A DNA stretch of 44,744 nucleotides from Pseudomonas caspiana (GTDB lineage: Bacteria > Pseudomonadota > Gammaproteobacteria > Pseudomonadales > Pseudomonadaceae). Within the stretch, counting starts at the first letter, position 1; each line of letters starts with the position of its first letter. The translations under genes were made by a program, and so were the position numbers. Location: positions 1 through 44,744 of the forward strand of contig NZ_LOHF01000033.1 in NCBI RefSeq assembly GCF_002158995.1. The letters are read 5' to 3'. The notes below the pieces were generated by a model. The model searched no databases and had not been told where the DNA came from. It worked only from the letters and a program-made list of their open reading frames with translations. This document shows positions 33,424 through 43,800 of this stretch, piece by piece.

Positions 33424-34716
33424 TCAGGCCAGTTTCAGCTGTCGACGGATTGCCAACAGGGTGACCAGGCTGAGCACACCGGTGACGAGCAGGTAGTAAC
33501 TCGGCGCAAGGTTGTTGCCGCTGGCACTGATCAGCCACGCGATGATGAAGGGCGTGAAGCTGCCGAACACCGTGGTACCGATGTTGTAGCTCAGGGCCAT
33601 GCCGGTGGCGCGGACCTGGGTAGGAAACAACTCGGACATCAAGGCAGGCAGGCCACCGAAGTAGATCGCCTTGAGAATGCTCATCCAGAACAGTACCGCC
33701 AACAAAACCAGCAACGTCGGGTTGGCTGCCAGCCAGGAAAACGCCGGATAGATGCTGAGGATGAAGATCACCGATGCGCCGAGCATGATCCGGGTACGAC
33801 CAAACACGTCGGACAGATGACCAATGAACGGTGTCAGGATGGTCAGCACCAGCCCGCTGAGCAGCGTGCCCGCGAAACCGATGGATGCGCTCAGGCCCAG
33901 CTGTTTGACGGCATAGGTCGGCATATAAATGATCACGTAGGTGGCCGACGTCGACAGCACCAGCGCGCCTACGGCGAGCAGCATGCGGTACTTGTGCGCC
34001 TTGAACAGCTCGCCCACAGGCGCATGACTGCGCTCGCTTTCCTTGAACTCCCCGGCCTCTTCGATGTGACGGCGGATGTACAGGCCGACCGGACCGATCA
34101 TCAAGCCGAACAGAAATGGAATGCGCCAGCCCCAGGATTCGAGCTGGTCCACCGTCAACGTCGTAGTGAGCAACAAGCCGAAGCCTGAAGCGAGCAAACC
34201 ACTGATGCCCTGGCTGGCAAACATGAAGCTGGAAAGCAGCCCTTTGCGCTCCGGGGCATGCTCCACCAGCAAGGCCGTAGCACTGCCGAACTCACCGCCC
34301 GCAGAAAACCCTTGAATCAGGCGCGCCAGGAATATCCCGATGGGTGCCCAGATACCGATAGCCGCGTAGGTCGGCATGATCGCAATCAGCAGCGTACCGA
34401 GCATCATCAGCCAGATCGACACGAGCATCGCCGACTTGCGTCCGACACGGTCTGCGTAGGAGCCCAACACCGCTGCGCCCAAGGGGCGAATCATGTAGGA
34501 GATTGCAAACGTGCCGAGCGCCAACAGTAACGAGACCGTCTCGTCAGCGGCGGGGAAAAACAGTTTGGAGATGGTGATGGCGAAGAAGCCATAAACGACC
34601 AGATCGAACCATTCCAGAGCATTGCCAATCGACGAAGCAATCACCAGTTTGTAAAGCTTGCCCCTGGACATCGACGGTGTCGCGGGGGACTGGGCCGCTG
34701 CGTGCGCAGTTGTCAT
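33424..34716 (-). CDS. MFS transporter, metabolite:H+ symporter type
   Basis: A 430-residue, 12-helix major facilitator protein of the MHS group (ShiA/KgtP/ProP-like). The start region IGNALEWFDLVVYGFF and the loop motif GSYADRVGRKS are typical; a second half-motif lies near residue 280 (GHLSDVFGRTR). It moves a small carboxylate or similar metabolite across the inner membrane with protons. The start has GGAG 8 bases upstream. It is the last gene of the catabolic/transport locus and lies 237 bp upstream of the OprD gene on the same strand. The ligand is unknown. Confidence 0.92.
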   Translation of the reverse strand: MTTAHAAAQSPATPSMSRGKLYKLVIASSIGNALEWFDLVVYGFFAITISKLFFPAADETVSLLLALGTFAISYMIRPLGAAVLGSYADRVGRKSAMLVSIWLMMLGTLLIAIMPTYAAIGIWAPIGIFLARLIQGFSAGGEFGSATALLVEHAPERKGLLSSFMFASQGISGLLASGFGLLLTTTLTVDQLESWGWRIPFLFGLMIGPVGLYIRRHIEEAGEFKESERSHAPVGELFKAHKYRMLLAVGALVLSTSATYVIIYMPTYAVKQLGLSASIGFAGTLLSGLVLTILTPFIGHLSDVFGRTRIMLGASVIFILSIYPAFSWLAANPTLLVLLAVLFWMSILKAIYFGGLPALMSELFPTQVRATGMALSYNIGTTVFGSFTPFIIAWLISASGNNLAPSYYLLVTGVLSLVTLLAIRRQLKLA

Positions 34717-35054
34717 GCATGGTTCTCCAACTCGTCAAAGAATGGGTCTGTCCCCCTGACGAGGTGGCTGACCTTTGACGTGATGGTAGGGGCGCAGCAC
34801 CTTTCCCACAATTATGCATTTCAGAACATTTCATTGCTTTAGGCGCAAAGCTTGGGTGCAACATTTTGGCTTTTTTGAGCGTTATTGGTGCTCTGAATGA
34901 GTAATACATCCCTGCCTGCAAACTGATATCAGACGTGGGACCGGCTTTAGCCGGGAAAGCGATATTTCTCACGACACATATCTAGTGACTGTGAGGATCT
35001 ATTCCCGGCTGAAGCCGGTCTCACGTCATCATTGCGCCAGGTTTTTATGGTTTT
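34717..35054. other. 338 bp intergenic region between MFS and recD
   Basis: The stretch holds the MFS upstream region and a REPIN-like doublet near recD. No gene is seen. Confidence 0.6.
34932..35027. repeat. REPIN-like doublet, GACCGGCTTTAGCCGGGA type, downstream of recD
   Basis: Left arm 34932-34957 and right arm 35002-35027 are reverse complements over 26 bp with two mismatches. It starts 28 bp after the recD stop and may end or protect the recCBD transcript. Confidence 0.85.
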
Positions 35055-37151
35055 TTAAAGCTCCAGCATCAACCCACTCAGACGCTTCACCTTGCGTCGC
35101 AATGCTTCTTCGAACACGCCCTTGCGGGGCTCGATCAAACTGAACCAGTTTTTGGCGCGGGTAATGCCGGTGTAGATCAGCTCTTTGGTGAGCACCGGGT
35201 TCAACGCTTCAGGCAGGATCAGCGCAGTATGGGCGAACTCCGAGCCTTGGGATTTGTGTACGGTCATGGCATACACCGTTTCCACGTCGTTAAGCCGACT
35301 CGGCAAAACGAAGCGCACCCCACCGCTACCGTCGTTACGCGGGAAGGCCACGCGCAATACCTGTTTGCCCGCTTCCGGACCGTCGCGCTCGGGCAGGCGC
35401 AAGGCGATGCCGATGTCGCCGTTCATCAAGCCAAGCCCGTAATCATTGCGGGTCATCAACACCGGACGACCTTCGTACCAATGCTGATCGCTTTCAATCA
35501 GCCGGGCTTCGTACAGCGCGCTGGTAATACGCCGGTTCAGCCCCTCAACACCCCAAGGCCCTTTGCGCACAGCGCACAACAACTGAAACGCATCGAATGC
35601 ATCCAGCACCGCCCGCGCCCAATGGCCCCAACGCTCGTCTTCCAGCGTGGCATCCTGTGGCGGACGCTGCGCAACCATCACGCCCAGATAGTGCCGATAG
35701 CCCTGCGGACCTTTCGGGCCCTGGCCGAGCCCTTCGAGCAGCAGACGTTCCAGTGAACGGTCCTGCTCATTCTTGAGGGCCAATGCGTGCAAATCAGCGT
35801 GGCTGCGAGCGGCCAATAAAGCCCGGGCTTCGGTGGACTGCTGCTGATTGACTAGCCGCGCCAGTTGCCCGATACCACTGCCTTCACCAAAGCGCCGCGA
35901 GTAACGCAACATCGCCACTTGCTGAGCCAGCGGATGCTGTTGCTCATCGCCTTGCTGCAAACCGGCACGATTCAAGTCTTCGCCGCTGATTGCTTCCAGC
36001 CAGCGCTGGGTTTGCGGGCTGTACAAGCCGGCTTCAGCATCACGGCACAAATCACCCAGCACCGCGCCCGCCTCAACGGAGGCCAACTGATCCTTGTCAC
36101 CCAGCAGCACCATGCGCGCATGCGGCGGCAGGGCTTCCAAAAGATTGGCCATCATTTCCAGGTCGATCATCGACGCTTCGTCCACCACCAACACATCCAG
36201 TGGCAGTAGATTTCCAGCGTGATGACGAAAGTGCCGCGTGCCCGGACGGCTGCCCAACAGGCGATGGACCGTGGTCACTTCAGCAGGGATTTTCTGCCGC
36301 ACGTCGTCACTGACCGTCAGGCTCTGCACTTGCTGACTGATGGACTCAGTCAAACGCGCCGCCGCTTTACCGGTGGGTGCAGCCAGACGAATCCGCAACG
36401 GCTGACCGGCCTGTACAGCCGGGGCCTGCAACAACGCGAGCAAGCGCACAACCGTGGTGGTTTTGCCGGTGCCCGGCCCGCCGGTAATGATGCTGAATGC
36501 ACCACGAGTCGCCAGCGCACACGCCAGTTTCTGCCAGTCGATCAGCGCATCCGGCGTACTGCTCGGCGGGAACAGCGCGTTCAAACGCTGGGCGAGGTCG
36601 TCGGAAACGGCCTCCTGCTGTGCCAGCCGCTGACGCAATATCGCGCCGATGCGCCGTTCGTACGTCCAGTAGCGGCGCAAGTACAAACGCCGATCAGACA
36701 ACACCAACGGTTTGCTGCTCGCACTTTCACTGTGGTCATCCCCGCGGGCAACCAGCGTGCTGTTCAGCAGTGCCTGGCACCATGCGTCGCCATCCAGCGC
36801 CACCAGTAACTGCGACGGCAGCAGCATCGGGCCGCTTTGCACATCCCCTTCAGGAGGCAATGACAAGGCAAAGTCCGGTTCTTTGAGGGTTTCGTACAGA
36901 TCCAGGCACACATGGCCGTGGCCGAGTTGGTGGCTGGTCAATGCAGCGGCCAGCAGCACCAGCGAATCGGCGGACGGATCCAGCTCACTGAGGAACGCGA
37001 CGAAAGCCTTATCCAGCGCCCGCAACCAACCGCGCTCAACCCAACGTTCAAGTAGCAACAGCAGATCGCGAACGTTGGACAGCGGCGCGAGGTCAGCCAG
37101 GCTTTGCGCATCCAGCGGGGTGGGCAGCAGTTCAGCGAATGAGCGACTCAT
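35055..37151 (-). CDS. recD: exodeoxyribonuclease V alpha subunit RecD
   Basis: A 698-residue 5'-3' helicase of the RecBCD complex. Walker A is GGPGTGKTTT with Lys230, Walker B is VVDEASMIDL, and later motifs include MTVHKSQGSEF and YTGITRAKNW. RecD drives fast unwinding of double-strand ends and controls Chi response. Its start overlaps the recB stop by 4 bp (ATGA), so it is the last gene of the recC-recB-recD operon. Confidence 0.96.
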   Translation of the reverse strand: MSRSFAELLPTPLDAQSLADLAPLSNVRDLLLLLERWVERGWLRALDKAFVAFLSELDPSADSLVLLAAALTSHQLGHGHVCLDLYETLKEPDFALSLPPEGDVQSGPMLLPSQLLVALDGDAWCQALLNSTLVARGDDHSESASSKPLVLSDRRLYLRRYWTYERRIGAILRQRLAQQEAVSDDLAQRLNALFPPSSTPDALIDWQKLACALATRGAFSIITGGPGTGKTTTVVRLLALLQAPAVQAGQPLRIRLAAPTGKAAARLTESISQQVQSLTVSDDVRQKIPAEVTTVHRLLGSRPGTRHFRHHAGNLLPLDVLVVDEASMIDLEMMANLLEALPPHARMVLLGDKDQLASVEAGAVLGDLCRDAEAGLYSPQTQRWLEAISGEDLNRAGLQQGDEQQHPLAQQVAMLRYSRRFGEGSGIGQLARLVNQQQSTEARALLAARSHADLHALALKNEQDRSLERLLLEGLGQGPKGPQGYRHYLGVMVAQRPPQDATLEDERWGHWARAVLDAFDAFQLLCAVRKGPWGVEGLNRRITSALYEARLIESDQHWYEGRPVLMTRNDYGLGLMNGDIGIALRLPERDGPEAGKQVLRVAFPRNDGSGGVRFVLPSRLNDVETVYAMTVHKSQGSEFAHTALILPEALNPVLTKELIYTGITRAKNWFSLIEPRKGVFEEALRRKVKRLSGLMLEL

Positions 37152-40100
37152 GCGGGTTCTCCGGTCAGGACGAACTCTTCAGTCACTGACTTGCCTTGAA
37201 ACAGTAGATCCAGCCCTTCAATCAGCTCGCGAGGCGGCCGGGTAAACCAGGCTCCTTGGCTGGTCGAAAAAGCACCGCGCAGGAACACATACAGCGCGCC
37301 GCCCATGTGCTGGTCGTAGTCGTAATCAGCGAGCCGCGCCTTGAGCTGACGATGCAGAGCCAGCAAATAGAGCACGTATTGCAGGTCGTATCGGTTGTCC
37401 AGAATTGCGCTGGTCATCGCGTCCTGGGTGTAGCTTTCGTCGTCCGGACCGAGCCAGTTGGATTTGTAATCCGCCACGTAATAGCGACCTTCGTGTTCGA
37501 ACGTCAGGTCGATAAAACCCTTGAACATGCCATTGAGAGACACGGTTTCAGTTGCCGCACGCGGCGCGTTGTCGTGGGTGTAGCGACGCACCAGAGCGTC
37601 CATCTGCGCGACGTTGACCTTGTGGCAGGCGAACCAAAATTCCATTTCGATGCGGTACTGATTGGGCTGGTCCATCGCCCCTAGAGAAATCGGCGTACTG
37701 TCGCCGGCCAGCGACAACGGTAGATTCAGAACCTGTGTCAGCCAGCCGGTCAGCGTGTCGATCCAGCCTTCCCAACCGCGCCGGTTACAGCGCCGAGCCA
37801 CAGCATCCTTGAGCTGTTTTGGGTCGCTGACAGCCTTGGCAAAACTTTCATTGCCCGCCCATTCCAACAAACCATGGAGGAAGGTGCCGGGATTAGGGCC
37901 GCGTGGAAAACGGTGGATATCACCGCCGCTGACCAGCACCTCACGGGGCGCTTCGGGGTCGAGACGTTCGTCATCGAACAGCTTTTGCGCTTGTGGGCTG
38001 TCCGGTGATTCGTCGCTGTCGCTCCCCGCGGTGATCGTGTCGCCGATGCGCAATGCGCTGTAGGAGGCGATCCACCAATTTTCGGCAGCGCGGCGTTTAG
38101 GCATGCGCGGCTTGAGCAACGTGGCTTCGTTGCGTGGCGGGCTGAAGGTTTCTGCAGTCACGGCAGGCACGTCTTCGACGCTGATCCCGTCGCAGCCTTC
38201 GCCCAGATCACGCAGCCATGAGGCCAGGCCAGCCGACTCGGCCAACGGCATGCCGCCACCCAACAGATAACCCAATGCCGAGCGGTGCAACATCGAGCTG
38301 CTGGTATTACCGCGTTTGAGATCAGCGACACCCAGCCAGCAGGCATATTCGGCGCGGGTCAGGGCTACATAAAGCAAGCGCAGGTCTTCGGCCAGACGCT
38401 CGTTATCAGACTGTTCGATCAGCGCAGCGGTAGGTTTGAGACTGACTTGCGCACGACCGTTTTCATCATGGAAATGCAGGGGCAGGCGTGTGCCATCCAC
38501 CGGTTTGCTGGAGCAAATGAACGGCAGGAACACTAGCGGATACTGCAAGCCTTTGGACTTGTGGATGGTCACGACCTTGACCAGTTGCTCATCACTTTCC
38601 AGACGCAAAATCTGTTCTTCACCGGCCTGACCAGACAGCGCCAGATGCTCGCCCAGATGGCGGATCAAGGCCTGCTCGCCATCCAGTTCGGCAGCGGCTT
38701 GTTGCAGCAATTCGGACAGGTGCAGCAAGTTGGTCAGGACACGCTCACCATCACTGCGGGTGATCAGGGTCTGCGGTAAATGGAAGTCGTGCAGCAAGCG
38801 ACGCAGCATCGGCAGCACACCCTGATTGCGCCAGATCAGGTGATAACCGCGGAACTGCATGACCCGCGCTTCCCACGCCAATTCGTCCTGATTGAGGCGC
38901 TCCAGTTCTGTCAGCGGCAATGCCAGCGTGATGCACGCCAACGCAGCGCGCAGGGTGCGTTCGGAATCGGGCTCGGCGCAGGCCTTGAGCCAGGCCAATA
39001 CATCGTGAGCTTCCTGGGCGGCGAACACTGAGTCCTTGTCGGACAGGTAAACACTGCGCACGCCACGGGCCGACAATTCGCCGCGCACCGCCTGGGCTTC
39101 TTTGCCGTCACGCACCAGAATCGCGATGTCGGCAGGCAATAGTCCTTTCAGGTCTTTATCCGCAGCCGCAAAACCGGCGCGACCCTGTTGCCCCGCGTTG
39201 AGCAGTCGAACGATTTCACTGGCGCAACTGGCCGCGAGTTGCTGGCGATAGGCGACGCCGGAGACAGGCTGTTCGCTCGCCAGGTGCCAGACATTCAGAG
39301 CAGCCAGCGGTGTGCCATCGATTTGCAGCGAGTCTTTGCGGCCTTGAGAAAGCGCACCGGCAAACGGTACGTCATTCTTGTCACCTTCGCGGAACAGGAA
39401 GGCACCACGCCCTTCTGGACGCTGCTCGGCGCGCAGGAACACATGGTTGACCGCTTCGACCATGGAGTGGCTGGAACGGTAGTTGGTGTCCAGCGTATGC
39501 CAGCGACCATACGTGGCCTGACGTGCACGCAAGTAGGTGTAGATGTCGGCGCCACGGAACGCGTAGATCGCTTGCTTGGGATCGCCGATCAGGAACAGTC
39601 CGGTTTCGCTGTCGTTTTCTTCAAGGCGATAAATGCTCTCGAAAATCCGGTACTGCACCGGGTCTGTGTCCTGGAACTCATCGATCAAGGCGACCGGAAA
39701 CTGTTCGCGAATCAAGGTTGCCAAGCGCTCGCCGCCTGAGCTTTGCAGCGCGGCGTCGAGCCTGAGCAGCATGTCGTCAAAGCCCATTTCGGCGCGGCGG
39801 CGCTTTTCGGCTTCGAAGCGCATGCCGACCCAATGTGCGGCATGTTCGAGCACTGCCGCATCGGGCGTGGGCAAGGTATCAAGGGCGACTTTGAGTTCGA
39901 CCATTGCCTCGAAAGCGGGATGCGAAGGCGGATTGCTCTTCCATGCTTCGGCGATACCGTCTGGGGTCAGCCGGGTAAAGCCGGTGCCCAGATCAAGTTC
40001 TTCCAGTTCCTCATCAGCCGCCCAAGCGGTGAGTTTTTCAAACCATGGCCGGAAATAGCGCTCCTGCATCTTGCGCCCATCGACAACCTTACACGCCACG

Positions 40101-40861
40101 CCGTCGATACAGATGGCATGCAGCTCGGCAGCCCAGTTAGTCCATGGTGATTTAAGTGCCTTGAGCGCCTCGCGACGTTGTTGCAAGGATGCAGCGATCA
40201 ACTCAGCAGGGTCTTGGTTTGGAATTGCCCGGTCGCTGCCAAACAGGCTGCGCACCCGAGGCAATAAGGCGGCCGGGCCACTCCAGTTGGCGCGGACCCA
40301 GTTCAGGGCGTCGCCACTCATTGGGTAGCAGAACAGGCGCCAGTAATCGCGCAGCACTTCGCCAAGCAAATCGCTGTGATCCGTTTCCAGGGTCTGGGTG
40401 AACAGGCTGCCGCTGTCGAAAGCATGTTCGCGGAGCATGCGCTGGCACCAACTGTGGATCGTGGATACAGCAGCTTCGTCCATCCATTGCGCAGCGATGT
40501 CCAGACGACTGGCGCAGGCTTGCCATTGCTCGGGCGTGAATTGCTCGCGCAGCTCGTTGATCAGCTCATCAGGTGCGCTTATTTCTTCGCGAAAGAAGCG
40601 TGCCGCTTCGGCCAGCCGGATCCGAATCCGGTCGCGCAGTTCTTTGGTCGCGGCATCGGTGAAGGTCACGACGAGGATTTGCGGCGGCAGCAGTTCACGG
40701 CCAAAGCCGGCGACATCACCCCCATGGCCGAGAACCAGACGCACATAAAGCGCCGAAATGGTGAAGGTCTTTCCGGTACCGGCGCTGGCTTCAATCAGTT
40801 GGCTGCCACGCAGCGGGAAACGCAGGGCCAGGGATGCGGTGTGCTGTTGGGCGTCAGTCAT
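37148..40861 (-). CDS. recB: exodeoxyribonuclease V beta subunit RecB
   Basis: A 1237-residue 3'-5' helicase-nuclease. Walker A is EASAGTGKTF with Lys31 and Walker B is LIDEFQDTDP. The C-terminal nuclease site has Asp1118, Asp1131 and Lys1133 (VADYKSNW), with the same 13- and 2-residue spacings as Asp1067, Asp1080 and Lys1082 of E. coli RecB. RecB cuts DNA and loads RecA after Chi. It overlaps recC by 4 bp at its start and recD by 4 bp at its end. Confidence 0.97.
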   Translation of the reverse strand: MTDAQQHTASLALRFPLRGSQLIEASAGTGKTFTISALYVRLVLGHGGDVAGFGRELLPPQILVVTFTDAATKELRDRIRIRLAEAARFFREEISAPDELINELREQFTPEQWQACASRLDIAAQWMDEAAVSTIHSWCQRMLREHAFDSGSLFTQTLETDHSDLLGEVLRDYWRLFCYPMSGDALNWVRANWSGPAALLPRVRSLFGSDRAIPNQDPAELIAASLQQRREALKALKSPWTNWAAELHAICIDGVACKVVDGRKMQERYFRPWFEKLTAWAADEELEELDLGTGFTRLTPDGIAEAWKSNPPSHPAFEAMVELKVALDTLPTPDAAVLEHAAHWVGMRFEAEKRRRAEMGFDDMLLRLDAALQSSGGERLATLIREQFPVALIDEFQDTDPVQYRIFESIYRLEENDSETGLFLIGDPKQAIYAFRGADIYTYLRARQATYGRWHTLDTNYRSSHSMVEAVNHVFLRAEQRPEGRGAFLFREGDKNDVPFAGALSQGRKDSLQIDGTPLAALNVWHLASEQPVSGVAYRQQLAASCASEIVRLLNAGQQGRAGFAAADKDLKGLLPADIAILVRDGKEAQAVRGELSARGVRSVYLSDKDSVFAAQEAHDVLAWLKACAEPDSERTLRAALACITLALPLTELERLNQDELAWEARVMQFRGYHLIWRNQGVLPMLRRLLHDFHLPQTLITRSDGERVLTNLLHLSELLQQAAAELDGEQALIRHLGEHLALSGQAGEEQILRLESDEQLVKVVTIHKSKGLQYPLVFLPFICSSKPVDGTRLPLHFHDENGRAQVSLKPTAALIEQSDNERLAEDLRLLYVALTRAEYACWLGVADLKRGNTSSSMLHRSALGYLLGGGMPLAESAGLASWLRDLGEGCDGISVEDVPAVTAETFSPPRNEATLLKPRMPKRRAAENWWIASYSALRIGDTITAGSDSDESPDSPQAQKLFDDERLDPEAPREVLVSGGDIHRFPRGPNPGTFLHGLLEWAGNESFAKAVSDPKQLKDAVARRCNRRGWEGWIDTLTGWLTQVLNLPLSLAGDSTPISLGAMDQPNQYRIEMEFWFACHKVNVAQMDALVRRYTHDNAPRAATETVSLNGMFKGFIDLTFEHEGRYYVADYKSNWLGPDDESYTQDAMTSAILDNRYDLQYVLYLLALHRQLKARLADYDYDQHMGGALYVFLRGAFSTSQGAWFTRPPRELIEGLDLLFQGKSVTEEFVLTGEPA

Positions 40862-43800
40862 GCGCTGGCTCCTTCACTTTGCCAAGGCGCGTCGAAAATC
40901 GGTTTGTAGAGCGCATCGCACCAGCCCACGAACTCTTCGCTGTCGATCAAGGCGTCGAAATCCGGAAACTGTCGAGCCAGCGCAGTGCTTTCACGTCGCT
41001 CGCCATCAGTAGTTTGTCCGTCGCCTTCGTAGGCTTTGCGTGCTGCGGCTTCGGCTTTGCTTTCGTCGCTCTGAGCGAGCCAGGCGAAAGCGGTTTTAAC
41101 GGCCACCGGCAATGGACGCTGCATGCCGGTTAGCCAAGCGGTGAGCAGGTCATTCAGTGAGTTGGCGGCGAGAGTTTTGTCCAGCGGATCCAGCAACAAG
41201 GTTTCATCACTGGCCACCAATGCAGTGCTGAGCGGCAGCCCACAAGCGCAGCCCACCAGATGCAGAACCCACGGACGAATCAACCGATGCCATTTGCGGT
41301 TTTTCTTCGACCCAATGGAGTTGGGAATAGCCGTGATCAGCAAGTACTCGCCTTGAGCGTTGGCATGCAAACCACCCAGCCAGCCTTCCAGTCGCACGCC
41401 TTGATGGGCGTAGCTGACCGGCAGCGCACTGCTCAGCGCTTCAGGCCATTTATGCAGCAGGCTCTGATAGCGCTGTAGCAAATCCGGCAGTGGCTCGATC
41501 AGCTCTTCTCGCAAGCTGGTGCCGAAACCCGCCATGGGTAACAGGCCGCTGCCCTGCAGTTTTAACGCTTGTGCCTGCAGCGCTTCGTCAATGTCTTGCG
41601 AGCCAGTAAGCGCGGCGTTAAGCAGGCTGTCGCTCAGGCTGTAGCGCTCAAGGGCGTCGAGCACAAACGGCTCCTCGTCAGCCAAAGGGGCTTCGGCCAC
41701 TTCGAAGTAGATCTTCAAGCGCTGGCTGAAGAAGTGTTTGACCGGGTTTCGGAGGAAGTCCTGAAGTTGAGCCAGATTCAGGGGTTCATCTTGCTCGTGA
41801 GCAGAGAGTGGCGTTGCTATCGGCACGGCGACATTGGTTTCGTGCAGGACCTGCCATTCACGGGCGAAGCTGAAGAAGCCGGTGTTCTCGTGAAAGTACT
41901 GCGCGCTGAACGGCTGAAGTGGATGTTCGAGGGTCATTGCGTGGAGAAGCTGCTGGCCAGGATCGCGCTTTTTGCTGTCCATGGGGGCTTCGGCGTTTTG
42001 GAGCGTCCAGCCTGCGGCCAAGTGATCACGCAGTTGGCCGATCAATACGGAAGGTGGTCGCTCACTGTTGTCACGAATGCTACGGCCCACCCAACTGATG
42101 TACAGCTGATCTCGTGCCGAAAGCAGTGCTTCGAGCAAGAGATAACGGTCGTCTTCTCGGCGTGAACGATCACCTGGGCGGTAATCGCTGCCCATCAAGT
42201 CAAAGTCCAACGGTGGCTGTGCCCGGGGGTAATCGCCGTCGTTCATGCCGAGCAGACAAACCAGCTTGAATGGAATGGCGCGCATGGGCATCAGGGTGCA
42301 GAAGTTGACCGAGCCAGCGAGAAAACGTTGGGACAAACGGCCTTGGTCCAGTCCGGCCAGCCATGCTTCGCGTACTACGGTCAGTGGCAGTTCGTCTTGC
42401 AGACCAACCGACTCACACGTCTCCAGCCAGGTCTCGCGCAGTTGCTCCAGTTGAGCGAGCAGGTAATCGTCATGCTCGCTGTCAGCCTGAAAGAATAGCT
42501 GTATCAGCGCTTGCAGGCGGATGCCCCACTCTGTTGCAACCGCAGGCGAGGACAGCTCGTTGTGGGCAACCTGCAGCGCGTCGATCAACGCCACTAACGG
42601 ACCGATCAAAGCCGCGTCCAGACCACCGATTTCGTCATAGGGCTCGATGCCGTCACAAGCCGATCCGGCACCGACCGCATAGCCGAGCAACATACGGCGT
42701 AATCCGAAATGCCAGCTGTTCTGCTCCAATGCTGCGGGCAAGCCGAGCCCTTCCCGCTGCTCGGCATTCAGCCCCCAGCGGACACCGGCACCTTCGATCC
42801 AGCGATGCAGGGTCGGCAGGTCGCGTTCCTTGATTTTGAAACGGGCGCGCAGTGCAGGAACATCCAGCAGATCGAGGATTTCGCTGACCGGGAAACGACT
42901 GTCCGGAATCTTCAGCAAGTGCTCGACGGCGATCAGCAAAGGCTCGCGACCGCGCTGCCCCTGGTCAGCAAGGGTGAATGGGATAAAGCGGCGGTCTTCG
43001 CGATCAATCTGACCAAATACAGCGCGAATGTGCGGCGCGTAGCTGTCGATGTCCGGGACCATGACGATCACATCGCGAGGACGTAGATCCGGGTCTTTGC
43101 TGAAGCGTGCAAGTAATTGGTCGTGCAGAATCTCGACTTCACGCTGGGCACTGTGGGCGACGTGAAAGCGGATTGAGCGGTCTTGCAGCGGGTCGACAGC
43201 GGGCCAGACTTCCCGGGTTTCATCAAGCGGCCGTAGCTCAAGAATATCGTCCTGTAGCTGGTTGAGAATGGTATGCGGATCACTCTCGCTGAACAGATCT
43301 ATGCGCCCATCTTTGAACGCAGAACGATAGCTACCGGGATCATCGTGGCTGTCGAGCAGATTGATGTAATCGCGACCTTGCTTACCCCACGCAGCCAGTA
43401 GCGGATGAGCGTGTTGGTGCAAAGCCTGTGGATCGAGTACGACAGGCATTCCAGTTTTACGGGCCTGACGTTTGTACTGATGCCGCAGCAAATCCTTGTC
43501 GGCGACGATGTCGGCCCAGTGGTGGCGACAGGGGTTGTGAACACAGAGCAGCACCTGGCTGAACCTGGCCAGACCAGCCAATGCTTCCAGTGCCTGAGCG
43601 GGCAGAGAAGAAATGCCGAAGACGATGACCCGCGCGGGTAGATCCGCCGGGGCCTCACTCATGTGGGTGATGCGTTCTATAAAGCGTTGGTGCACACCCG
43701 CTCGGCTTTGGGCCATGCCTTCGGTGCCGACATCCAGGAGCAATGCACGCCACAATTCTGCCTGCCAGCAATTTGCCGGGGTGAGCGCTTTGGCTTCGCC

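Noticed and set aside
20074..35027. Repeated 18-33 bp sequences as a possible CRISPR array
   Set aside because: Copies are scattered, inverted in pairs and far apart; no regular spacers and no cas genes. They fit REP/REPIN elements.
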